Source: Halorussus amylolyticus (GTDB lineage: Archaea > Halobacteriota > Halobacteria > Halobacteriales > Haladaptataceae). Taken from it: a stretch of DNA of 64,000 nucleotides. This document shows, one piece after another, positions 40,025 through 47,649 of the stretch. The notes under the pieces are model-generated. The model was not told the origin of the DNA. It did no database searches and was given only the letters and a program-made list of their open reading frames with translations. Position 1 is the stretch's first letter, and each line of letters opens with the position of its first letter. The position numbers and the translations under genes were made by a program. The stretch lies in the NCBI RefSeq assembly GCF_004143485.2, contig NZ_ML974134.1, forward strand, positions 181,262-245,261, given 5' to 3'.

Positions 40025-41164
40025 ATGCGCGTGGCGTTCGTCTCGGAGGCGGTGGCCCAACACCACGAAACGGGGGCCACCAGGCGCATTCGACGCACCG
40101 CCGAGGCGCTCGCCAGACGGGGCCACGACCCCGTCGTCTGCTGTGCGAAGTGGTGGGACGGCGACCACGCGACCTTCGAACAGGACGACGTCGTCTATCG
40201 CGCGGTCACCGACGAACCGCCCGGCGAGTCCCGACGGTTCGCGCTCTCGCTTCCGGCGGCGCTTCGGGCCGCCGACCCCGACGTGATTCAGGCGACCGGC
40301 GCGGTCGCCTCTCACGTCCTCGCGGCCAAACTCGCGAGCGTCGTTCTCCGGGCGCCCCTCGTCGTGGACTGGTACGACTCGCCGGGACCGAACGACTCCA
40401 ACGAACCCCAGTGGCGACTCGCCGCCACGCTCCCCGACCTCGTTCTTGCGCCCTCCGAGACGATTCGAACCCGCGTCCGGGAACTTGGCGCGGAGGCCGA
40501 CGCGGTCCGGGTCGTCCCGAACTTCATCGACACCGACGCGATTCAGGAGGCCGAACCCCGCGAGGTGGCCGACGTCGTCTACTCGCGGCGACTCGACGAC
40601 GACGCCAACCTCGAAAGCCTGTTGCTGGCGCTCGCCGAACTCCGGGACCGCGAGTGGTCTGCGGTCGTCATCGGCGACGGTCCGGAACGCCACACCTACG
40701 AGCGACAGGTCAAGGACCTGCGAATCGAGGACAGGGTGTCGTTCGCGGGCGAACAGCCGGTCGAGAACCGACTCGCGGCGTTCAAGGGCGCGCACGTCTA
40801 CGCCCAGACCGCCCGGAAGGAGTCGTTCCCGACCGACCTCCTGCGTGCACTCGCGTGCGGGTGTGCGGGCGTCGTCGAGTACCACGTCGATTCGAGCGCC
40901 CACGAACTGGTCGAACAGGAGGACCGGGCGTTCCGAACCACGAGCGAACAGGAACTCACCGACGCGCTCGTGACCGCCGCCGAGATGGAGCGGATGGACC
41001 GCAACGAGAACTTCGGCGAGTACGACGAGCGCGCGGTCATCGAGACGTACCTGAACAGCTACGACGAGGCCCGCGAGCGGATGAGTTGGGTGGAGCCTGC
41101 GATGTTAGTCGGCGGCGCTATCGCGGTGGTCGCGGTGGTCGCGCTGTTGGTCGTGGTGCTGTGA
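40025..41164 (+). CDS. family-4-like glycosyltransferase with C-terminal membrane anchor
   Basis: A GT-B fold glycosyltransferase, 379 residues. MRVAFVSEAVAQHHETGATR starts the N-terminal Rossmann domain, VIGDGPERHTYERQVKDL and VSFAGEQPVENRLAAFKGAH the C-terminal nucleotide-sugar domain. In the EX7E motif of this class the second Glu is replaced by Arg (ESFPTDLLRALACG). A single transmembrane helix at about residues 357-379 anchors it. No cluster of sugar genes surrounds it. The frame is open from 39509; ATG 40025 matches the family start. Confidence 0.88.
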   Translation: MRVAFVSEAVAQHHETGATRRIRRTAEALARRGHDPVVCCAKWWDGDHATFEQDDVVYRAVTDEPPGESRRFALSLPAALRAADPDVIQATGAVASHVLAAKLASVVLRAPLVVDWYDSPGPNDSNEPQWRLAATLPDLVLAPSETIRTRVRELGAEADAVRVVPNFIDTDAIQEAEPREVADVVYSRRLDDDANLESLLLALAELRDREWSAVVIGDGPERHTYERQVKDLRIEDRVSFAGEQPVENRLAAFKGAHVYAQTARKESFPTDLLRALACGCAGVVEYHVDSSAHELVEQEDRAFRTTSEQELTDALVTAAEMERMDRNENFGEYDERAVIETYLNSYDEARERMSWVEPAMLVGGAIAVVAVVALLVVVL

Positions 41165-41321
41165 TTTTCACCCTCGCTGTTTGAGCAGGCTTTCTAGCAG
41201 TTTGGTGTAGTATGCGAGCAACCGTTGAGAATAGAGTCCTAGCGACTGCCCCCAGAGATAGGAAGACGCACCACGAAAATCCGAACGGAAAATATAATTA
41301 TTCATATAATTTTCAGTTAGA

Positions 41322-41330
41322 AAAATATAT
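41322..41330 (+). promoter_or_regulatory. AT-rich promoter of the cysteine-rich precursor gene
   Basis: AAAATATAT, inside a strongly AT-rich stretch (about 41288-41332), is centred about 27 bases before ATG 41353. This spacing fits a leaderless message starting at MMSEREHP and is the reason for choosing that start over 41212 or 41329. Confidence 0.45.
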
Positions 41331-41352
41331 GTTTAGCAGGGTCGGACAGCCA

Positions 41353-42147
41353 ATGATGTCCGAGAGAGAACATCCAAAAGAGAACCGACGGTCGATGTTG
41401 AACAGCGTCCACGAGGGACACAGCATTTTCGAGAACGACGAGAGCGTGTCCTCTGACCGACGCCCTCTACTCAAAGGACTCGCAGTCTCGGTAGGAAGCC
41501 TGCTCGGTCTGGGAGGTACTGCCGCTGCCGGTTCCGACACCGAAGCCGACGAAATACGAAAACAGACCGAAGCCGCGATGGAGGGCTACGATACAGTCGA
41601 AGGAGTAGAAACCGCAGTAGCCAACCACGAGAATGGGCTTTTGAATAAACTAACCGATAGCAGTCTCGTCGCGGCCGTCGATTCGGATACCTTCACCGCC
41701 AACGATGTCCAACTTTGGAAGGCTCCAGCAGAGAACGAACCTACTGACGGGACGTACGTGACTGCCTCCGAACGCGAGGGAACGTTCGCGGCACAGATTT
41801 CCATCGTCCGGAAGACGCCGAACCACATCGTTCGGGTTAATATCGAACCCCAACTCGACCGGAGTTTCGCCACGGTCAGTACGCGTGAGGGTGAGACGAT
41901 AGCCGTTCTCGACCCCAGTCACGACGGTGAATTGTCGGCTCAGACCGGCGAGAGCACCGATGACACGGTTACACCGCAAAAGGAGTGCGGAACCGACGGG
42001 TACACGTGCCCGCCGGGTGCGTGTTGTCTCACCTGTGGAACCCTTCAGACGAAACACGAACGGACGTGTTGCGTTTTTTCCGACGGTTCCACGGATTGTT
42101 ACGAAGAAGCCATCGACAAATGCTGTGACCCGCTCGTTTGCTGTTAG
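41353..42147 (+). CDS. secreted precursor with 12-cysteine C-terminal peptide (bacteriocin-like architecture)
   Basis: A 264-residue protein of unknown function. Residues 1-60 hold a hydrophilic leader and a Tat-like signal (SSDRRPLLKGLAVSVGSLLG, then GGTAAAGS). Residues 61-211 form an acidic, cysteine-free middle domain. The last 53 residues contain all twelve cysteines, including four CC pairs (GACCLTCG, RTCCVF, DKCCDP, LVCC). Halocin C8 precursors share this three-part plan (Tat signal, immunity-like domain, Cys-rich peptide), but the tail sequence here is hydrophilic and not recognisably homologous. A secreted metal-binding protein is the alternative. Codon use is AT-richer than neighbours. 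It overlaps the convergent next gene by 4 bases. Confidence 0.75.
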   Translation: MMSEREHPKENRRSMLNSVHEGHSIFENDESVSSDRRPLLKGLAVSVGSLLGLGGTAAAGSDTEADEIRKQTEAAMEGYDTVEGVETAVANHENGLLNKLTDSSLVAAVDSDTFTANDVQLWKAPAENEPTDGTYVTASEREGTFAAQISIVRKTPNHIVRVNIEPQLDRSFATVSTREGETIAVLDPSHDGELSAQTGESTDDTVTPQKECGTDGYTCPPGACCLTCGTLQTKHERTCCVFSDGSTDCYEEAIDKCCDPLVCC

Positions 42148-43298
42148 GTGGTACAGCCGGCCACGGTCACCGTTTTCTCAGACAGAGCGAGATACCTGCC
42201 CGACTCGTCACACGAGACCGGAGAGAGCGTGGAAACGCGCTCGAAATCGTACACTTCAGCGTACGTATCGACGAATTCGGTTGCCTGACTTGCACGCTCC
42301 CACGTCACTCGCCACGTGACGACGGTCGCGTTACTCGACCGGTAATAGTCCATCCTGTCGTTGGTCCAGCCATCGGTCGCGGCGGTCGCTCGGCTTGGAC
42401 TGATACCTTTACTTTCGAGTGTTTCCCGGAGAAACAGTTCACCGACACGGTCAGTGTGTACGCGTTCGAGCGAAGTCGTGGATACGTTCGGTGACTCCAG
42501 TCGTTCGTCGATAGGTTCGGTCTCGTTCGGATGGAGCAGTTGTGCCGTCGATTCTGGAATATCGGTACCGCGAACGCTCCGCTGGTCCAGTTGCTTGCTG
42601 TATCGGTAGCCCGAGTAGTACATCGACTGGGTTATCTGTCGCTTCCACTGTTGCTCAGGTGCGCTCAGTGCTGAGACGTTCAGATGTCCTCCGTACCGGT
42701 CGATATACACGTCTGCCACGTACAGCGAGACGCCGTTCGAAACGGCTTGTCGAGCAAGCACTTCGTCCGTGGTCTGTGGAGCGGTCGAACGCGAGCCAGT
42801 GGTCGTTCCGTCGTTGGCAGCGGGTATCCCGATGGCGTCGCTGAGTTCGTGAACGACGAGGGCTTCGTAGGACAGCCACGGGACGTTTTCGACGACTGTT
42901 TGATTCGCGAGGAACACCTCTACCGGTCCACCGTCCGGTGAGACCGTCGTATGACCTAGTGATGACCGTTCTGTCGAACTCTCTCTCTCGTCGAGTTCGA
43001 AGAAACGGAGGCCGTCCTCCTCGACGAAAGCGAACTGAGCTTGATTCGGGGTCGTGTCGATTCCACTGTCTGTCCGCTCGACACAAATCGAGAGATTTCG
43101 TTGCAGTTGCTGTCCCGTTATGCGTTCGGTACGGGAGAGCATTCGCTCGAAGTCGTACTCGGGCAGCGATTCGCAGATCTCGACGCGGGCGTTTCGTTCC
43201 TCCTCTACCGAATTCAGGTGACCGTTTGCGTAGACGCCCGTGAGTAGTGCTCCGAAAAGCAACGCAGCGAAAAGTACTCCTCTGCGTCGAGATTTCAT
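42144..43298 (-). CDS. membrane-anchored protein with HExxD protease-like motif
   Basis: A 384-residue protein with an N-terminal signal anchor (RRRGVLFAALLFGALLTGVY) and an extracellular remainder. Around residue 150, LSYEALVVHELSDAIGIP resembles the zinc-protease HExxH helix but with Asp in place of the second His. Similar secreted haloarchaeal proteins carry full HExxH. The rest is Thr/Ser/Asn-rich with several NxT/S sites. It is convergent with the cysteine-rich precursor and overlaps its 3' end by four bases. A processing or immunity role for that precursor is a hypothesis only. Composition is AT-richer than the surroundings. Confidence 0.72.
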   Translation of the reverse strand: MKSRRRGVLFAALLFGALLTGVYANGHLNSVEEERNARVEICESLPEYDFERMLSRTERITGQQLQRNLSICVERTDSGIDTTPNQAQFAFVEEDGLRFFELDERESSTERSSLGHTTVSPDGGPVEVFLANQTVVENVPWLSYEALVVHELSDAIGIPAANDGTTTGSRSTAPQTTDEVLARQAVSNGVSLYVADVYIDRYGGHLNVSALSAPEQQWKRQITQSMYYSGYRYSKQLDQRSVRGTDIPESTAQLLHPNETEPIDERLESPNVSTTSLERVHTDRVGELFLRETLESKGISPSRATAATDGWTNDRMDYYRSSNATVVTWRVTWERASQATEFVDTYAEVYDFERVSTLSPVSCDESGRYLALSEKTVTVAGCTT

Positions 43299-43377
43299 TT
43301 ATCTAAAATAATCTGCCCTCGCTTATATGTTTTTGCCGTACTAGAATGCTTAGAAAATATCAGGGAGGGGGTGTCGG

Positions 43378-45819
43378 CTATTGAGAGTCCTTGGAGTTAT
43401 CTGCAGCCGCCACGACGTTCACTGCCGCGACGTTCTCGGCCACGTCGTGAACCCGAACGATGTCCGCGCCGCGCTCGGCCGCGATTGCGGTCCCCGCGAC
43501 GGTCGCCGCGGTCCGGTCGTCGTCCTCCCCGATGAGACCGAACATCGACTTGTGCGAGTGGCCCACGAGGACCGGACACTCCAGCGCGTGGAACTCGTCG
43601 GTCCGGCCGAGGAGCTCGAAGCTCTCGGCGCTCGCCTTCCCGAAGCCCAATCCGGGGTCCACCACGATTTGCTCGCGGTCGAGTCCGGCCTTCTCGGCCA
43701 GCAGGACCTTCTCTTCGAGTTCGTCGATGACGTCCTCGACCACGTCGTCGTAGTGGACTTGGTTGCTCGGAACCACTGGCGCGTCGATGCTGTGCATCAC
43801 GACCAGCGGCGCGTCGTACTCGGCGGCGACGAACCGCATCTCTGGGTCTTCGAGACCCGACACGTCGTTGAGTACGTCGGCTCCGGCGTCGAGCGCGGCG
43901 CGCGCGACTTCCGCCTTTCGGGTGTCGATAGAGACGAGAGCGTCGAGGTCGGCGATGCGCTCGATGACCGGAACCACGCGCTCGATTTCCTCGGTCGCGG
44001 AAATCTCGTCCGCGCCGGGACGGGTCGATTCGCCCCCCACGTCCACGATGTCTGCGCCCGCTTCGACCATCTCCTCGGCGCGCGCCACCGCGTCCTCGAC
44101 GCGTTCGTACTCGCCGCCGTCGTGGAACGAGTCGGGCGTGACGTTCAGGACGCCCATCACCGCGGTCCGGTCCTCCCACGGGTAGCCCCGCCGGGCCGGG
44201 TCGGTCCGGATGTCGAGCGCCTCGCGGAGTTCGTCGGCGAACACCGACAGGCCGTAGGGCTGGCCGTCGAGTTTCTCGCCGAGGCGCTTGAACTGGGCCA
44301 GCGTGCCCATCAGCACCACGTCGATGTTCTGCTCGTCCTGCTCGTTCAGTCCCGAGAGCGCACACTCCCCGCCGAGTGAGAGCATCTCCTCTTTGAGATA
44401 TCGGGCTTGGCGAACCTGCACGCGGGTCTTGAGGACTCGGTGGACCGCCTTCCCGCGCATCCGCCACACGCCGGGGTCGGTGACGTGCGCGCCCTCCAAG
44501 GCTTCGCGGGCGTCGTCGAGATTCCGGATTCGCTTGGGAATCTCGGCGCGGGTCCACCGCGACCGGGCCTCCGCCACGCCGTAGAGCGACCCCGCGACGA
44601 GGACGAGGTCGTCCGAGTCGGCCGCGTTCAGCGCGTTCTCCAGCGCGCCCTCGACCGAGTTCCGGGTGAGGACCTCGCCAGCGCCCGCCTCCTCGAAGAC
44701 GCGGGCGACGACCGCCTCGTCTTCGGCGCGGTCGAGGTTCGGGTGGGTCGCAACCACGCGGTCGGGCGTGGGTAGGGCCTCGGCCATCCCGCGGAGGTCC
44801 TTGTCGTGCATCGCGCCGAACACGAGGTGGAAGTCGTCGTACGCGCCGTCGAACTCCGCGAGCGTCCGGGCGAGCGCCTCGCACGCGCCGGGGTTGTGCG
44901 CGCCGTCGAGGACCACGAACGGGTCGGTTCCCATCACCTCGAAGCGGCCGGGCCAGTCGGCCTTTCGAAGCCCGCGAGCGAGCGTCTCCTCGCTCACGTC
45001 CGCGACTTGGCGGGCGAGCGCGGCCGCGACTCCGGCGTTCTGCGCCTGGTACTCGCCGAGAAGCGGGATTCGCGTTTCGACGCTCCAATCGTCTCCCGCA
45101 AGCGAAATCGCGGCCTCGGTGTGGTTCGTCCGACCGCCGTAGCTGACCCGAACGTCGGCGGCGTCGTCTTCGCCCACACGAACCACGTCACCGGCCTGTT
45201 CACGGACCGCCGCGAGCGCCTCGTCCGCGGTCGCGGTCACGAGCGGCGCGTCCTCCGGCGCGACGTGGGCCTTGTCGCGGGCGATTTCCTCGATGGTCTC
45301 GCCGATGATGCCGGTGTGTTCGAGCGTGACGCTCGTGACCGCGGCCGCAATCGGGTCCACGACGCTCGTGGCGTCGTACTTCCCGCCGATGCCGACTTCG
45401 AGTATCGCCACGTCCACGTCCTCGCGGCCGAAGTACCAGATGCCGAGCGCGGTCATCGTCTCGAAGAAGGTGGGCGCGTCCCCGTCGGCCGCCTTGTCGT
45501 TGACGTACTCGCGAATCGACTCGACGAACTCGACGATTGCGGCCTCCGGAATCTTCCGACCGTCCACGCGGACGCGCTCGCGCACGTCGTCGAAATGCGG
45601 CGAGGTGTACAAGCCGACGTTCAGTCCGGCGTCCCGCAGGACGCGCTCGGCCATCCGGGCGGTCGAACCCTTCCCGTTCGACCCCGCGACCTGCACGAAA
45701 TCGACCCCTTCGTGGGGGTCGTCGAGGTGAGCCAGCAAATCGGCCGTCGAATCCGTCCCCGGTTTGGGTCGGAAGCGACGGATGTCGAACAGGAAGTTCG
45801 CCGCCTCGTGGTAGTTCAT
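43378..45819 (-). CDS. folCP: fused folylpolyglutamate synthase and dihydropteroate synthase
   Basis: An 813-residue bifunctional folate enzyme. Residues 1-430 are the FolC (Mur ligase-like) domain: P-loop AGSNGKGSTARMAERVL, TVTLEHTGIIGETIEEIARDKA-like active region, and DGAHNPGACEALARTL. Residues 430-535 are a linker with Cys and His (LGGECALSGLNEQDEQNI). Residues 540-813 are dihydropteroate synthase: MGVLNVTPDSFHDGGEY, DVGGESTRPGA, VSIDTRKAEVA and VGHSHKSMFG. The fusion is known in haloarchaea. ATG 45819 (MNYHEAANFLFDIRRF) is used; the frame remains open upstream in a hairpin-rich gap. Confidence 0.94.
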   Translation of the reverse strand: MNYHEAANFLFDIRRFRPKPGTDSTADLLAHLDDPHEGVDFVQVAGSNGKGSTARMAERVLRDAGLNVGLYTSPHFDDVRERVRVDGRKIPEAAIVEFVESIREYVNDKAADGDAPTFFETMTALGIWYFGREDVDVAILEVGIGGKYDATSVVDPIAAAVTSVTLEHTGIIGETIEEIARDKAHVAPEDAPLVTATADEALAAVREQAGDVVRVGEDDAADVRVSYGGRTNHTEAAISLAGDDWSVETRIPLLGEYQAQNAGVAAALARQVADVSEETLARGLRKADWPGRFEVMGTDPFVVLDGAHNPGACEALARTLAEFDGAYDDFHLVFGAMHDKDLRGMAEALPTPDRVVATHPNLDRAEDEAVVARVFEEAGAGEVLTRNSVEGALENALNAADSDDLVLVAGSLYGVAEARSRWTRAEIPKRIRNLDDAREALEGAHVTDPGVWRMRGKAVHRVLKTRVQVRQARYLKEEMLSLGGECALSGLNEQDEQNIDVVLMGTLAQFKRLGEKLDGQPYGLSVFADELREALDIRTDPARRGYPWEDRTAVMGVLNVTPDSFHDGGEYERVEDAVARAEEMVEAGADIVDVGGESTRPGADEISATEEIERVVPVIERIADLDALVSIDTRKAEVARAALDAGADVLNDVSGLEDPEMRFVAAEYDAPLVVMHSIDAPVVPSNQVHYDDVVEDVIDELEEKVLLAEKAGLDREQIVVDPGLGFGKASAESFELLGRTDEFHALECPVLVGHSHKSMFGLIGEDDDRTAATVAGTAIAAERGADIVRVHDVAENVAAVNVVAAADNSKDSQ

Positions 45820-46119
45820 ACCTGCGTGAACAGAGGCGGCGTGCTTTAGATTGTCGGACTCGACCTTTTGCTGCGCTCGCGCCCCGAGAGGCGCTCGCTG
45901 GCAAAACGTCGATGAAAAACCGGCGTCACCTCCTCTCTCGCGGCGGGGCGACTTCGCCGCCCCGCCGCTCGCTCGAAGGTTCCTTGGTCCGCTCCTCGCT
46001 TCGTCTGCGTTCGCAAAGCGAACGCAGACTCGGAAGACTACGTCTTCCGGCGCTCGTCGCGGTACACTCACTTGTACTCGACCGCAGGCGGACGGTCGGC
46101 CAGCACGAAGCGCTCGGCG
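45820..46119. other. 300-base intergenic region with three consecutive perfect hairpins
   Basis: No gene is supported. Perfect palindromes follow one another: an 11-bp stem with a 7-base loop (45940-45968), a 12-bp stem GTCTGCGTTCGC with loop AAA (46003-46029), and an 8-bp stem CGGAAGAC/GTCTTCCG with loop TAC (46031-46049). The last stem repeats the stem used at 29706 and 47363, with a different loop. They could end transcription of the minus-strand gene at 46120-46656. Confidence 0.65.
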
Positions 46120-46656
46120 TCACCGCTCGAACTCGGGGTCGAGGGTTCGCGACGAGCGCCGCGGGCGCTCGTCGCGAACGCCATGTTCGTCGCTCCCACG
46201 ACGCTCGTCCAGCAGGTCCTCCAGTCGTCGTTCGTACTCCAGTTCGCCGATTTCGTCCGCGACGTACTCGCGCTTGAGGTCAGCGATGCGCTCCTCGGTC
46301 GTCGGTTCGAACCGCTCGGCGAGTCCCTTCTCGCGGGCCTGCGGGGAGACGCGCTCGACTCCGCGAGCGACTCGGGCGAGTCGCTCGCTCCGGGGCAACG
46401 ACGCGCGCCGAATCATCGACACCACGAGCGAGACGAGCAGGACGACCGAGAGGAGCGCGACCACCACCGCGCCAGCGAGGTACGGCACAATCGCGTCGAG
46501 GAGGGCGAGGACGAGCGGCACCCCGGCGGTTGGTGTCGCGAGCGCCGAGACGCCCGCGGCGAGACCGAACGCTACCAGACCGACCAGCGCGAACAGCGAC
46601 AGGACGAACCCCGCGAAGAGCGCCTTCACCCGTCCGTCGCGTTGGGAACTCATCAT
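46120..46656 (-). CDS. membrane protein with SHOCT-like C-terminus
   Basis: A protein of 178 residues with two hydrophobic hairpins (about residues 11-40 and 48-80), a basic linker, and an acidic SHOCT-like tail, TTEERIADLKREYVADEIGE followed by LEYERRLEDLLDER. It is similar in plan to the gene at 33563-34057. Adjacent ATGs at 46656 and 46653 (MMSSQRDGR) both fit. It has no obvious partner; upstream, divergent, is a toxin-antitoxin module. Confidence 0.78.
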   Translation of the reverse strand: MMSSQRDGRVKALFAGFVLSLFALVGLVAFGLAAGVSALATPTAGVPLVLALLDAIVPYLAGAVVVALLSVVLLVSLVVSMIRRASLPRSERLARVARGVERVSPQAREKGLAERFEPTTEERIADLKREYVADEIGELEYERRLEDLLDERRGSDEHGVRDERPRRSSRTLDPEFER

Positions 46657-46776
46657 CGACCGTTCGTAGTGAACGTACTTGAATCCGTCTTCGAGCGACG
46701 GCGGAGACCTTTTGTTATCCAAAATCACGGCATTCGGTTCGGGTTCGAACGCTCTGGCTACGTCACTGACGCAACA

Positions 46777-46782
46777 TTTATA
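46777..46782 (+). promoter_or_regulatory. TATA box of the RelB/RelE-like module
   Basis: TTTATA lies 25-30 bases before the antitoxin ATG at 46807, predicting a leaderless transcript that includes both genes. Confidence 0.55.
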
Positions 46783-46806
46783 CGTCGGTCGGCAGAATCA
46801 TTCTTC

Positions 46807-46965
46807 ATGGCAACCGACGGCGACCGCGCTCGACACTCGCCTGAAGCTGATATGCTTCCCGACGAGCGGGAAGTCATCGCCGACCGTATCGAGTCTCTTG
46901 CAGACGAATCGGAGCAGTTGTCTATCGAAGTGGTCGCCGAAGACCTTGGAATCGAACTAGAGTAG
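46807..46965 (+). CDS. antitoxin-like small protein (RelB-type partner)
   Basis: A 52-residue acidic protein, MATDGDRARHSPEADMLPDE and so on. It is translated two bases before a RelE-family toxin gene, the standard antitoxin position. The helix-rich sequence (REVIADRIESLADESEQLS) is compatible with a RelB/ParD-like or toxin-wrapping antitoxin, but it is too short and variable to place in a family. It should neutralise the toxin and perhaps repress the pair. Confidence 0.7.
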   Translation: MATDGDRARHSPEADMLPDEREVIADRIESLADESEQLSIEVVAEDLGIELE

Positions 46966-46967
46966 GT

Positions 46968-47300
46968 ATGCCGCGTGCGCCTTCGACGCTTCGGTTTCTC
47001 CCCGAGGCACGCGACGACCTCGGTACTATCCAGCAGCATAACCCCGACCACGCGGCACGCATTCTCCAAAAAATCGACGATTGGCAGGACAAGATTCAGT
47101 GGGGACGCGTCCCGCAGGAACACCTCACGTATCTTACTGGGTCAGGCACGCGTAATTTCTATCGAGAGCGCGTGGGAAACAGCGGCTACCGCGTTATATA
47201 CGAAATCAGCGACGATACATTGACTGTCGTTGCAATCTTGCCGAAAGGCGACGACACGTACGACTTACAGGAGTTTCGACGCCGGATGGACTCTCGATAA
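46968..47300 (+). CDS. RelE/ParE-family toxin
   Basis: A 110-residue protein of the RelE/ParE superfamily: TLRFLPEARDDLGTIQQHNP starts the first strand-helix, YRERVGNSGYRVIYEISDDTL is the characteristic GxYRVIYxI strand pair, and VVAILPKGDDTYD completes the sheet. RelE members cleave mRNA in the ribosome, ParE members attack gyrase; which applies is not decidable here. It forms a bicistronic unit with the antitoxin. ATG 46968 follows the antitoxin stop by two bases. Confidence 0.87.
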   Translation: MPRAPSTLRFLPEARDDLGTIQQHNPDHAARILQKIDDWQDKIQWGRVPQEHLTYLTGSGTRNFYRERVGNSGYRVIYEISDDTLTVVAILPKGDDTYDLQEFRRRMDSR

Positions 47301-47634
47301 CAGTCTCAGCAAATCGCTATCTTCCACTACTCCTTCACTCCGTTCAGTCGTGTCTGAAACACCGGAAGACAAACCGCGTCTTCCGAGCGTCCGGCACTAA
47401 TCGTGCCGGAAACACCGTCAGAGACAAGCTCTGACGAGCTTCAGACGACTCCTTCACTCCGTTCAGTCGTGTCTGAAACACCGGAAGACAAACCGCGTCT
47501 TCCGAGCGTCCGGCACTAATCGTGCCGGAAACACCGTCAGAGACAAGCTCTGACGAGCTTCAGACGACTCCTTCACTCCGTTCAGTCGTGTCTGAAACAC
47601 CGGAAGACAAACCGCGTCTTCCGAGCGTCCGGCA
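47301..47634. other. intergenic region filled by 119-bp tandem repeats
   Basis: After the RelE-like gene ends, only about 29 unique bases precede the tandem array (47330-47649), which runs into the 3' end of the purN-purH gene. No gene is supported; the array is described separately. Confidence 0.8.
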
Positions 47635-47649
47635 CTAATCGTGCCGGAA
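47330..47649. repeat. 119-bp tandem repeat (about 2.7 copies) with cloverleaf-like pairing
   Basis: Units start at 47330, 47449 and 47568; the first two are identical as far as can be read and the third breaks off in the purH coding end. Each full unit holds an outer imperfect stem (47346-47358 with 47440-47450 in copy 1) enclosing three perfect hairpins: CGGAAGAC/GTCTTCCG with loop AAACCGC, TCCGGCAC/GTGCCGGA with loop TAATC, and CGTCAGAG/CTCTGACG with loop ACAAG. The second hairpin equals the last codons and stop of purH (FRHD-stop), so the array may have arisen by duplication of that terminal region. Confidence 0.9.

Noticed and set aside
41212-41352. N-terminal extension of the Cys-rich precursor starting at 41212
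   Set aside because: The extra stretch is AT-rich, contains the presumed promoter and encodes an unlikely Tyr/Asn-rich leader; the ATG at 41353 fits promoter spacing better.
42144-43298. Calling the membrane protein a true zinc metalloprotease
   Set aside because: The second zinc His of HExxH is Asp and no downstream third ligand could be identified with confidence.
47330-47649. Tandem tRNA genes in the 119-bp repeats
   Set aside because: The fold is cloverleaf-like, but there is no T-loop TTCRA, no standard D-loop and no anticodon arm of the right size, so it is not a tRNA.
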